From positions 23,480 to 87,479 of the forward strand of contig NZ_PYOG01000019.1 in NCBI RefSeq assembly GCF_003026815.1: DNA of 64,000 bases. The letters run 5' to 3'. Position numbers and translations under genes: made by a program. Below, in pieces: positions 25,225 through 34,005 of the stretch. Within the stretch, counting starts at the first letter, position 1. Every line of letters starts with the position of its first letter. Source of the stretch: Photobacterium damselae. GTDB lineage: Bacteria > Pseudomonadota > Gammaproteobacteria > Enterobacterales > Vibrionaceae. Under the pieces are notes generated by a model. It saw only the letters and a list, made by a program, of their open reading frames with translations, was not told where the DNA came from and ran no database searches.

Positions 25225-27066
25225 CTACTCTCCCAATTTCGATTTATCTCGCACAGCGCCTTTATCGGCACTGGTCGCTAGATTGGCGTAAGCTTTAAGA
25301 GCAAATGAGACTTGGCGTTGACGATCGATTGGTTTCCAACCTCGCTGTTCGGCTTGCTCGCGACGTTGAGCCAATTGCAAGGGGTCAACATTTAACTCAA
25401 TGGTGCGGTTGGGGATATCTATATTGATATTATCGCCATTTTCAATGAGACCGATAGTGCCGCCATTCGCTGCTTCTGGGGAAACATGACCAATAGATAA
25501 GCCACTGGTACCACCGGAGAAACGCCCATCGGTGATCAGCGCACAAGATTTACCAAGGCCCATAGATTTTAAATAAGTGGTTGGGTAAAGCATCTCTTGC
25601 ATACCCGGACCGCCTTTTGGGCCTTCATAGCGAATAACAACCACATCCCCTGCTTTGACTTCGCCTCCTAAAATGCCTTCCACCGCACTTTCTTGGCTTT
25701 CAAAGACGATGGCAGGTCCACTGAATGTTAAGCAAGACTCATCTACCCCCGCAGTTTTAACAATGCAGCCATCTAGAGCCATATTGCCAAACAGTACAGC
25801 TAGGCCGCCATCTTGACTGTAAGCATCTTGTTGGCGACGAATACAACCCAATTGACGATCATCATCGACCTTATCCCAACGACAAGATTGTGAGAAAGCC
25901 TCTGTAGTGCGGATCCCAGCTGGACCTGCACGATAAAAGTCAATGATTGCCGGATCTTGAGTTTGCGTGATATCAAATTGGCGTAAGCTGTCTGCGACGG
26001 TTTGGCCCAGCACATTAACGCATTGATTATTGAGCAATCCGGCTCTATCTAATTCCCCTAAAATGCCATAGACGCCACCTGCGCGATGGACATCTTCCAT
26101 ATGGTATTGCTGGGTTGAGGGAGCGACTTTACAGAGATGAGGGACCTGACGGCTCATGCGGTCAATATCATTCATTGTAAAATCGACTTCACCTTCTTGC
26201 GCAGCTGCTAACAAATGTAACACTGTGTTGGTTGAGCCGCCCATGGCGATATCTAAGGCCATGGCATTTTCAAATGCGGCTTTATTGGCAATATTACGAG
26301 GAAGGGCTTGGGGATCATCTTGTTCGTAGTAGCGTTTTGTTAGTTCAACAATACGACGACCTGCGTTAAGAAAGAGTTGTTTGCGATCGCTGTGGGTCGC
26401 AAGGAGAGAGCCATTGCCTGGTTGGCTTAGTCCGAGAGCTTCCGTTAAGCAGTTCATGGAGTTAGCGGTAAACATACCAGAGCATGATCCGCAGGTTGGG
26501 CAGGCGGATCGTTCGATCTGCTCACTTTGGGCATCAGATACATTAGGATCTGCACCTTGGATCATCGCATCAACCAGATCCAACTTGATAATTTGATCGG
26601 ACAGTTGGGTTTTTCCAGCTTCCATCGGTCCACCAGAGACAAAAATAACGGGAATATTAAGGCGCAGCGAAGCCATAAGCATTCCCGGGGTGATTTTGTC
26701 ACAGTTAGAGATACAAACCATGGCATCGGCACAGTGAGCATTAACCATATACTCAACAGAATCGGCAATTAGCTCTCTTGATGGCAAAGAATACAGCATA
26801 CCACCATGACCCATTGCTATACCGTCATCGACTGCTATGGTATTGAACTCTTTTGCAATGCCTCCAGCTTGCTCAATCTCTTTTGCAACCAATTGGCCCA
26901 AATCTTTAAGATGTACATGACCTGGTACAAACTGGGTAAATGAGTTCACAACGGCAATAATCGGCTTACCAAAATCTTCATCCTTCACCCCGGTTGCACG
27001 CCAAAGTGCGCGGGCTCCAGCCATATTTCGGCCGTGGGTTGTGGTGGCTGAGCGATATGTCGGCAT
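25225..27066 (-). CDS. ilvD: dihydroxy-acid dehydratase
   Basis: Iron-sulfur dehydratase of the isoleucine/valine pathway, 613 residues. Conserved Cys-containing stretches are [12 protein letters not shown] (about 118-129) and [19 protein letters not shown] (about 192-210). [19 protein letters not shown], a family hallmark with the active-site serine, is near 495. Ends one base before ilvA. Confidence 0.98.
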   Translation of the reverse strand: MPTYRSATTTHGRNMAGARALWRATGVKDEDFGKPIIAVVNSFTQFVPGHVHLKDLGQLVAKEIEQAGGIAKEFNTIAVDDGIAMGHGGMLYSLPSRELIADSVEYMVNAHCADAMVCISNCDKITPGMLMASLRLNIPVIFVSGGPMEAGKTQLSDQIIKLDLVDAMIQGADPNVSDAQSEQIERSACPTCGSCSGMFTANSMNCLTEALGLSQPGNGSLLATHSDRKQLFLNAGRRIVELTKRYYEQDDPQALPRNIANKAAFENAMALDIAMGGSTNTVLHLLAAAQEGEVDFTMNDIDRMSRQVPHLCKVAPSTQQYHMEDVHRAGGVYGILGELDRAGLLNNQCVNVLGQTVADSLRQFDITQTQDPAIIDFYRAGPAGIRTTEAFSQSCRWDKVDDDRQLGCIRRQQDAYSQDGGLAVLFGNMALDGCIVKTAGVDESCLTFSGPAIVFESQESAVEGILGGEVKAGDVVVIRYEGPKGGPGMQEMLYPTTYLKSMGLGKSCALITDGRFSGGTSGLSIGHVSPEAANGGTIGLIENGDNINIDIPNRTIELNVDPLQLAQRREQAEQRGWKPIDRQRQVSFALKAYANLATSADKGAVRDKSKLGE

Positions 27067-27097
27067 AGGTTTCCATCCTTGTTACAACTGTCCTAAA

Positions 27098-27120
27098 GCT
27101 GAGGGAAGATTGCCCTCAGC
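27098..27120 (-). other. hairpin between ilvE and ilvD
   Basis: An 8-bp perfect stem (GCTGAGGG / CCCTCAGC) lies in the 109-bp spacer between ilvE and ilvD. On the minus strand it is followed only by TTTAGG, so it may be an RNA-processing or partial-termination element rather than a full terminator. The remaining spacer has short AGCTTAT/AGCTCAT repeats. Confidence 0.45.
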
Positions 27121-27175
27121 ACATTAATTTCTAGCTTATGGGTGATAGCTCATAAGTTATAGCTTATTGGGTCTC

Positions 27176-28105
27176 TTACTGCTCATTAACATAATCAAGC
27201 CAGCCCCACTTATCTTCTGTGGTGCCATTAAATAAGCCAAAAAACGCCTCTTGCATGACTTTAGTAACTGGCCCTCGTTTGCCAACGCCGACGGTGATTT
27301 GATCAATGCTGCGCACAGGCACAATTTCTGCCGCGGTTCCTGTCATAAAGACTTCATCAGCTAAATACAGCGCTTCACGAGCAATGTTTTCTTCTCTAAC
27401 CTCATAGCCTAACTCTTTGGCTAAGGTCATGATGGTGTCGCGGGTAATACCGGGCAGAATTGAACCTGTTGCTGGTGGGGTTGAGATGATGCCATTGCGC
27501 ACCACAAAGAGGTTTTCTCCCGCACCTTCAGAAATATAGCCTTCTACATTGAGCGCAATACCTTCAGCATAACCGTGACGACGAGCTTCACCACCCACCA
27601 ATAATGATGAAAGATAGTTTCCTCCAGCCTTGGCTGCGGTTGGAATAGTGTTAGGTGCTGCTCGGTGCCAACTGGAAATCATCGCATCGACGCCATTTTC
27701 TAGCGCTTCATCTCCAAGGTAAGCACCCCAAGGGAAGGCGGCAATGATCAGTTCCATCTCAGTATTTGGTGGAGGACAAACGCCAAGACCGACATTACCC
27801 ACATAGGCAAGAGGACGTATGTAGGCCGATTCTAGCTTGTTAGTGCGTAGGGTTGCTCGACAGTGTTCCATCAGCTCATCAACACTGTAGTTAATGGGAA
27901 AACGGTAGATTTTTGCTGAATTTTTCAGACGCTCCATGTGCTCTCTATGACGAAATACCGCCGGACCTTGCGGCGTGTTATAACAGCGGATCCCTTCAAA
28001 AACGGACGTACCGTAATGCATTGCATGGGTGAGGACGTGGACATTCGCATCTGCCCAAGCCACCATTTCACCATTAAACCAAATATAATCTGCGGTATTG
28101 GCCAT
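27176..28105 (-). CDS. ilvE: branched-chain amino-acid aminotransferase
   Basis: PLP class IV aminotransferase of 309 residues that performs the last step for Ile, Val and Leu. The PLP lysine is in AAKAGGNYLSSLL (about 157-169). The GISEGAGEN-type loop appears as GYISEGAGENLFVV, and EVFMTGTAAEIVPV follows. It sits between ilvM and ilvD in the standard ilvGMED(A) order. Confidence 0.98.
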   Translation of the reverse strand: MANTADYIWFNGEMVAWADANVHVLTHAMHYGTSVFEGIRCYNTPQGPAVFRHREHMERLKNSAKIYRFPINYSVDELMEHCRATLRTNKLESAYIRPLAYVGNVGLGVCPPPNTEMELIIAAFPWGAYLGDEALENGVDAMISSWHRAAPNTIPTAAKAGGNYLSSLLVGGEARRHGYAEGIALNVEGYISEGAGENLFVVRNGIISTPPATGSILPGITRDTIMTLAKELGYEVREENIAREALYLADEVFMTGTAAEIVPVRSIDQITVGVGKRGPVTKVMQEAFFGLFNGTTEDKWGWLDYVNEQ

Positions 28106-28144
28106 CTGTATTTTCCTTCCTTAAAAATATAAGCATCCTGCAGT

Positions 28145-28402
28145 TTAGAGAGCAGGTTCATTTGTGGTGATTAGCGCACTTTCAACGTGGCGAATGTCCC
28201 ATAATTTTTCAACTTGATGAATTAGCGTCGTAATCGGTCGAATACTGTCGACAATGATTTCAATGCTGGCGACCTTACTGGTTTGATTTTGAGTCGCCGT
28301 GACTTTTTTGATAATAAAACCGCGGTGACGAATCACTCTTAAAACACGCTCTAGTAATACGGGTTTATCGTCGGCGGTAATGGTTAATACATATCTATCC
28401 AT
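28145..28402 (-). CDS. ilvM: acetolactate synthase II small subunit
   Basis: An 85-residue ACT-domain regulatory subunit (YVLTITADDKPVLLERVLRVIRHRGF). It partners the large subunit IlvG, whose stop lies two bases upstream. The small size fits IlvM rather than IlvH or IlvN. Confidence 0.95.
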   Translation of the reverse strand: MDRYVLTITADDKPVLLERVLRVIRHRGFIIKKVTATQNQTSKVASIEIIVDSIRPITTLIHQVEKLWDIRHVESALITTNEPAL

Positions 28403-28404
28403 GG

Positions 28405-30051
28405 TTAAGTATTCTCCAGCATATCTTGGTTAGCAGCACCTGGTGGAACCAAGGGCCAAACATTGTCTTGTTCTGAGATAACCACTTCCAGCAAATAAGG
28501 TCCCTTGCTTTGTAGTAGAGTCTCTAATGCGCCCTCTATGTCTTCTTTACGGCTAATGGTTTGTCCATCAATGGCAAAGGCTTTCGCTAATGCGACGAAG
28601 TCAGGGTTATCATCTAAAATCGTTTCACTATAGCGGCCATCAAAGAACAGAGATTGCCACTGTCTAACCATGCCCAGACGTTGGTTATTTAATAGAATTA
28701 TTTTTACTGGTAATTGCTTGCGTTTAATGGTGCCAAGCTCTTGTACGTTCATCATAAAAGAGCCATCACCTGTAATGAGAACCACATCATCGTGCGGTCT
28801 TGCAATTTGGGCTCCAATGGCGGCAGGAAGTCCAAATCCCATGGTGCCAAGGCCTGCTGATGATAAAAAGTTTTCTGGTGATCTTGGTTGAATGTGTTGT
28901 GCTGCCCACATTTGGTGTTGGCCCACATCGGTTGCAATAACAGTATTCTCGGCCATCTTATCGGATAAGTTCTTAAGCAGAGCTGGGGCATAAATACGCT
29001 CACCAGGATGGTCATATCGCCATTTAAATTTAGTCCGTAATTGCTGGCAGTGCTCAAGCCACTCGGAAATATCTGAGCCAAGCTCTAATTGAGGGAGAAC
29101 CGCTTGGATTTCACCTCGTAATGCAACATTAGCTTGGCGCAGTTTATTAATTTCTGCTGCATCAATATCAAGATGGATAACTTTGGCGTGAGGGGCAAAT
29201 GTATCGAGCTTTCCTGTGACGCGATCATCGAAACGAGCCCCTATCACCAATAATAGGTCGCATTCTTGTACCACTAAGTTTGCAGCGCGTGTGCCGTGCA
29301 TCCCAAGCATGCCTAAATAGTACGGATGATGACGTTCAATGGTGCCGAGCCCTTTTAAAGTACTCACTGCTGGCATTGGGTTGTGCTGATGAAATTGACG
29401 AACCACTTGAGTGGCATGAGCTATTTGGACACCACCACCCACATAAAGAACGGGTCTTTGTGCCTGAGATAATAACTGCTGTGCCGCCATAATTTGTTCA
29501 TTGGTCGCAATCGGTGGTGCTGGTGGCTGAAAATGATAGGTAGTGGGATCGGGCACTTCGGCAAGTTGTACATCTTTAGCGATATCAACTAACACTGGGC
29601 CTGGACGGCCTGATGTTGCCACCACAAAGGCTTCGGCAAGAGTACTGGCAAGCTCATCAATATCAGTAACAAGATAGCTGTGTTTGCAGCAAGCTAAAGA
29701 CATGCCGATCACATCCATTTCTTGAAAAGCATCAGTTCCGATATGGGAGCTGGCAACTTGTCCGGTAATGGCAACCAGTGGTACGGAATCTAGAAAAGCA
29801 TCAGCAAGGCCAGTGACTAAGTTGGTCGCCCCCGGTCCTGAGGTTGCCATGCACACTGCGACATGCTGAGTTGATCTGGCCATGCCAATTGCAGCCATGG
29901 CAGCCCCTTGTTCATGGCGACACAGAATGTGCTCAACACCGCCATCATAGAGAGCATCATAGATTGGCATGATCGCCCCACCTGGATAGCCAAAAACGGT
30001 GGTGATTCCCTGTTGTTGTAGTGCCTTTACGACTAACTCGGCCCCTGTCAT
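28405..30051 (-). CDS. ilvG: acetolactate synthase II large subunit
   Basis: ThDP- and FAD-dependent enzyme, 548 residues, making acetolactate and acetohydroxybutyrate. The ThDP glutamate is in HEQGAAMAA (about 46-54). The ThDP-binding motif [14 protein letters not shown](...)NNQ is near 427-456. The reading frame is intact, unlike the E. coli K-12 ilvG. It lies directly downstream of the attenuator. Confidence 0.98.
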   Translation of the reverse strand: MTGAELVVKALQQQGITTVFGYPGGAIMPIYDALYDGGVEHILCRHEQGAAMAAIGMARSTQHVAVCMATSGPGATNLVTGLADAFLDSVPLVAITGQVASSHIGTDAFQEMDVIGMSLACCKHSYLVTDIDELASTLAEAFVVATSGRPGPVLVDIAKDVQLAEVPDPTTYHFQPPAPPIATNEQIMAAQQLLSQAQRPVLYVGGGVQIAHATQVVRQFHQHNPMPAVSTLKGLGTIERHHPYYLGMLGMHGTRAANLVVQECDLLLVIGARFDDRVTGKLDTFAPHAKVIHLDIDAAEINKLRQANVALRGEIQAVLPQLELGSDISEWLEHCQQLRTKFKWRYDHPGERIYAPALLKNLSDKMAENTVIATDVGQHQMWAAQHIQPRSPENFLSSAGLGTMGFGLPAAIGAQIARPHDDVVLITGDGSFMMNVQELGTIKRKQLPVKIILLNNQRLGMVRQWQSLFFDGRYSETILDDNPDFVALAKAFAIDGQTISRKEDIEGALETLLQSKGPYLLEVVISEQDNVWPLVPPGAANQDMLENT

Positions 30052-30100
30052 CGCTGCTCCTTATCCGTGAATATGCGACGTCACTCTGTCCATAGTGTTG

Positions 30101-30137
30101 AAAAAAAAGCCCCCGTAAGAGATCTTGCGGGGGCTTT
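30101..30137 (-). terminator. attenuator terminator of the ilv operon
   Basis: Read on the minus strand: a GC-rich stem (about 14 bp with one G-U) built on AGCCCCCG / CGGGGGCT, followed by eight T. It lies between the leader peptide and ilvG, where the E. coli ilvGMEDA attenuator lies. Confidence 0.93.
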
Positions 30138-30155
30138 GCGTTGTTGTGTTTGTTG

Positions 30156-30245
30156 CTATTTTACGCCTAGCATTCCCCGTCGCGGTGAAATAATCACCTC
30201 GATGACGACGTTAATGAGAATGAGTAGGTTTGATGTAAATAGCAT
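30156..30245 (-). CDS. ilvL: ilv operon leader peptide
   Basis: A 29-residue reading frame on the minus strand with a run of control codons: LLILINVVIEVII. It holds six Ile, four Leu and four Val, concentrated in the middle. It stops 19 bases before the attenuator stem. Ribosome stalling at these codons when Ile, Val or Leu tRNA is uncharged would favour an antiterminator. The position and composition are those of IlvL, although the sequence differs from the E. coli peptide. Confidence 0.9.
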   Translation of the reverse strand: MLFTSNLLILINVVIEVIISPRRGMLGVK

Positions 30246-30590
30246 TGACTGTCTGTCCAGTTTTTATTGTTTATTTGTTGTACTAACTAAGTGATATCAC
30301 ATCAATAAGCCGCCAGACAAGGAAAAAGTGTGATTTTTTTCATCTTTTTTCTCGTTATTTAAGAAAATTGCTAACAACTTACATAACTAATCTTAACGAG
30401 TGCGATTTTATTCTCTAACTTCTCAATGGGTTAGAAACTGAATTTGGAATTGAGTTAACAATGAATAGTTAATCGGCTCGAAGGTTTTCGTTATTTTTGT
30501 TAACTAATATGCAACTTTTAACGAAAAAAATGCAGAGCCTTGGCTTCATCCGCTGTAGTAGCGGTTTTGAGTCATAAAAGAGAACTGTGT
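30246..30590. other. divergent promoter region between the ilv leader and comM
   Basis: A 345-bp AT-rich spacer with no credible reading frame. It must hold the promoter of the ilv operon (minus) and that of comM (plus). I could not pick convincing -35/-10 pairs. Confidence 0.5.
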
Positions 30591-31508
30591 ATGTCATTGG
30601 CCATTGTGCATAGCCGGGCTTGCGTTGGGGTACAAGCTCCAGCAGTAACTGTTGAAGTTCATTTAAGTAATGGAATGCCCAGTTTTACTCTGGTGGGTTT
30701 ACCTGAGACAACGGTAAAAGAGGCCAAAGATCGGGTTCGAAGTGCCATTTTTAATGCCAATTTTGAGTTTCCCTCTCGGCGAATTACCGTCAATTTAGCT
30801 CCCGCTGATTTGCCTAAAGAAGGGGGCCGATTTGACTTACCCATCGCGCTTGGAATTTTAGCTGCTTCAGGACAAATACCCGCAGAATCACTGCATAAAT
30901 ACGAATTTTTAGGGGAGTTGGCTTTATCAGGGCAATTGCGTCCGGTAAAGGGGGCACTGCCTGCTGCTCTTGCTGCATTAAAGGCTAAAAGGTGTTTGAT
31001 TGTCCCTGATCGTAATGGCGATCAAGTGGCATTAGTAGGTGAAAAACAACATAAGTCAGCGCCTGATTTGATCCAAGTTTGCGCTCACCTATTAGGACAG
31101 CAAAGTTTATCTTTACGCTTTCAAACAAAACCCGATGATGATTCGTTAGATCTGACTCAGGGGCGAGATATGCAAGATATTATTGGTCAGCAGCAAGGTA
31201 AGCGGGCATTGGAAATTGCAGCTGCCGGTGGCCATAACCTTCTGTTTCTTGGCCCTCCTGGAACGGGAAAAACCATGTTAGCCTCTCGCTTATGTGATTT
31301 ATTACCCCCTATGAGCCATGATGAGGCGTTAGAAACTGCAGCTGTTGCCTCGCTGACTCAGCAGAGCATTCATCAAGGCAATTGGTTACAACGACCGCTA
31401 CGTGCACCTCATCATTCAAGCTCTATGGCTGCCTTAGTTGGTGGTGGTTCAATTCCAAGGCCGGGGGAGATCTCTTTGGCGCATAACGGCATTCTTTTTT
31501 TAGATGAA
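30591..31508 (+). pseudogene. comM: comM, 5' part (split by island)
   Basis: N-terminal 306 residues of the YifB/ComM family Mg-chelatase-like AAA+ helicase. ComM drives branch migration of incoming DNA during natural transformation. It includes the Lon-like N-terminal domain (SLAIVHSRACVGVQAPAV onward) and Walker A GPPGTGKT (about residues 221-228). Native sequence ends at the Walker B motif ILFLDE, at base 31508. The frame then runs into the island and adds 25 foreign residues before a stop at 31586. ATG 30591 follows AAAAGAGAA. Without the C-terminal half it should be inactive. Confidence 0.95.
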
Positions 31509-31662
31509 ACGTTCTTAATCCTAATGACTAAAAGTTATCAAAACAGTATCAAGTTTATGAATGTGAATGATTTAAATGGTTTTTAGTGCATTTTATTTAC
31601 GTTGACAATAATCACTTTGACTTCTACGTTTTTTATTAGTTGTCAATTTATGAGGTTTGGTT

Positions 31663-34005
31663 GTGAATGTAAAAATACTAAATGAGCTTTCTTTATTAAA
31701 AACTGCACTGTCAGTCGAATACTCTAACTACCTAACACTTGCTGCTGAATCCTCAATCGATTCAACGAAAATTCAGTCAACATTGAATATTTATGCAGCT
31801 TTCTGCTACTTGGTTAAACAAGGTAACTACAGTGCATTGGAAATACTGAATGATTCAAGCTCACTTAATGCACACTTCCAGTCGCTCATTGGCTTTGTTT
31901 ATAACTATGATGATATCACTATCAAGCATAGATATGTGATTGGTAATCTACTCAAAAATCTTTTCTGCTACATTGCGCAAGATAAACATTTAACTCTTGA
32001 TGAAGTAAAGCTTTCGGTTGTAAAAATCACAGAAGAGGCTTCGAGTTGTCTCGCTCAGTTCAGAGAGCTTAATATAGATAAATCAAAATCTGACTACCTT
32101 GATGGTTGGCAGGTGCTATCAAAAGAAGGCAAGGAACATGAGGCTCATCTGGATACGCTTTATGTTAATTTTGGTGAGGCGTTTACCAACAAGGTTCATC
32201 TTGCTCTTAAAAACTACGCTTTTACACAAAAATCATCATCTCTGACCAGTGCATTAAATGCACTCAAAAAACTTTTTGTAGGTATCTCCACTGTTTATAC
32301 CGACCGAGACGGGCTGACAATAGAAACCCTTCTAAGTCGTAATTATGTGCAGCTACTTTTCCATAAGGTGTTTAAAGTGCTATTTGTGCGCTCTCAAGCA
32401 GCCCATAACTGCCCAAAAGATTTTCATATTAAGTGGCGAAATGCCATTACCTATTATACCGAGTGCTTTATCAACACGGGTGTTTTTGCTGAGCCTCACA
32501 AACCATTCATCGTTCCAGACTGGAAAGACCCAAAAGATGCAGCACCCACCTTTTCAATTGGTGGCAATGCTACGCAGCCAGAAAGCCTTCGATGGTTTGC
32601 TAACATTCCACTCAAAATTAAAGATGAAGAGGCTGTTTCAATTATTCAGCAACGTGTAGACCGAGACATGGCGCATGTCAGGCATGTGTGTCTCTTGAAA
32701 TTTGAAGAGCTTTTAGAGCGAGAAGATAGAAATAAAGCTTTTCAGAGCACAGGCTTAGTTAAACCATTGAGCGGCACGGCAGGCTATGAAAAATATAAGA
32801 ACTTTGTCGGTGAAGATAAGTTAGAGAATACAGTAGCAACCTTTTATGCGCATGGCATCGCTGCAAAAGACACTGCCTATTTACAATTTTTGGGGTTTCA
32901 TGGAAATGCTAGTCAGTTCAACACAGAGTTAAATCTACCAACCAAATCAACACTGAATGTTCTTTTGACGCTTCTTGTGATTGAGCATCCTCTAATAACC
33001 CCTTCTTGGTTAGCAGAATGGGACTTATTTGATGTAAATGGCAATATGGTGGGTTATAAGCAAGTTGGTAATCAGCACATTGCGGTCAGTTACAAATCAC
33101 GCAAAGGGTCTACCAATGCGCATCAAGAAGTAGTGCTCAATGAATTTTCTAAATCTATAGTTGAGTTCCTGATACAGCATACTCATATGAGTCGCGAATA
33201 TCTGAAGCAAAAAGGGGATGTGAATTGGCGAAAGATGATTTTGACTGCAACCGCTGCCAATGTGATACGCCCATATCACCTCAATACAACTCTTCATTCA
33301 GCAAATGATTTTTATGATTGGCTTCAAGATGAAACACTCTTTGATAAGAGCAGCGACATAACCTTGGAAGATGCTCAAGCCATCTCCGATATCCATTCGT
33401 TACGTTCCATTAGACGACACCGAGGCTTTCAAATTTATTTGGAAACACGTTCAATGGATGCCGTTGCCGAGGCGCTTGGTCATGAAAAGAAGGATGCAAA
33501 CCTACTGACATCTTACCTTCCGAAGCCGTTAATGGACTTCTTTAATGCACGTTGGATACGTCAGTTCCAGAACGCTATTTTACTTGAAGCAATGAAAGAT
33601 TCAGTGCATCGACTTGATGCTGTGAACATGGAGGCTCAAGACATCGAAGTGTTTTTGAATAACCACGGCATAAGCAACATTCCAGAGCACCTCGATCATG
33701 GTTTTACTCAGCAGACGACTACTGACAGTGAAGTTTCAGAATCATTAGGGTTTGACAAGTTAACATACACTATATCGACATCACTTTTGCAGTTATTGAT
33801 GGCTATACGCTTTGTTGTTGAGAGTCATGATGATGAGGAATCTTTTTTAGATATTGTGGCTCACTGGTATCAATCAGCAGTGTTTGTTTTAGATACGCTG
33901 AGTTCTGGCAAACATAGTGCTGATGATGATTTGATGGAAATGCTTGATATTGCAACCAATAACAAGCTAGACACCCACTTGGTCAAGGAAGCGTTGCTAT
34001 GTTAA
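31663..34005 (+). CDS. tyrosine-recombinase-fold protein of the island, apparently lacking Arg-I (780 aa)
   Basis: Large helical protein whose C-terminal third shows HSLRSIRRHRG (H578, R581), LGHEKKD (H607) and a candidate nucleophile Tyr618 in LLTSYLP. At the position where catalytic Arg-I normally stands (consensus G.R.sE), the sequence reads ITPSWLAEWDL, with no arginine. It may therefore be a structural partner or a changed recombinase. GTG 31663 follows TGAGG with a seven-base spacing; the in-frame TTG at 31657 is less likely. It overlaps the next gene by 7 bp. A TTGACA at 31602 with a weak TACGTT lies upstream. Relation to a Gmt protein is possible. Confidence 0.8.
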   Translation: MNVKILNELSLLKTALSVEYSNYLTLAAESSIDSTKIQSTLNIYAAFCYLVKQGNYSALEILNDSSSLNAHFQSLIGFVYNYDDITIKHRYVIGNLLKNLFCYIAQDKHLTLDEVKLSVVKITEEASSCLAQFRELNIDKSKSDYLDGWQVLSKEGKEHEAHLDTLYVNFGEAFTNKVHLALKNYAFTQKSSSLTSALNALKKLFVGISTVYTDRDGLTIETLLSRNYVQLLFHKVFKVLFVRSQAAHNCPKDFHIKWRNAITYYTECFINTGVFAEPHKPFIVPDWKDPKDAAPTFSIGGNATQPESLRWFANIPLKIKDEEAVSIIQQRVDRDMAHVRHVCLLKFEELLEREDRNKAFQSTGLVKPLSGTAGYEKYKNFVGEDKLENTVATFYAHGIAAKDTAYLQFLGFHGNASQFNTELNLPTKSTLNVLLTLLVIEHPLITPSWLAEWDLFDVNGNMVGYKQVGNQHIAVSYKSRKGSTNAHQEVVLNEFSKSIVEFLIQHTHMSREYLKQKGDVNWRKMILTATAANVIRPYHLNTTLHSANDFYDWLQDETLFDKSSDITLEDAQAISDIHSLRSIRRHRGFQIYLETRSMDAVAEALGHEKKDANLLTSYLPKPLMDFFNARWIRQFQNAILLEAMKDSVHRLDAVNMEAQDIEVFLNNHGISNIPEHLDHGFTQQTTTDSEVSESLGFDKLTYTISTSLLQLLMAIRFVVESHDDEESFLDIVAHWYQSAVFVLDTLSSGKHSADDDLMEMLDIATNNKLDTHLVKEALLC

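Noticed and set aside
30067..30294. Plus-strand frame overlapping the ilv leader
   Set aside because: Antisense to the leader peptide and attenuator, no ribosome site.
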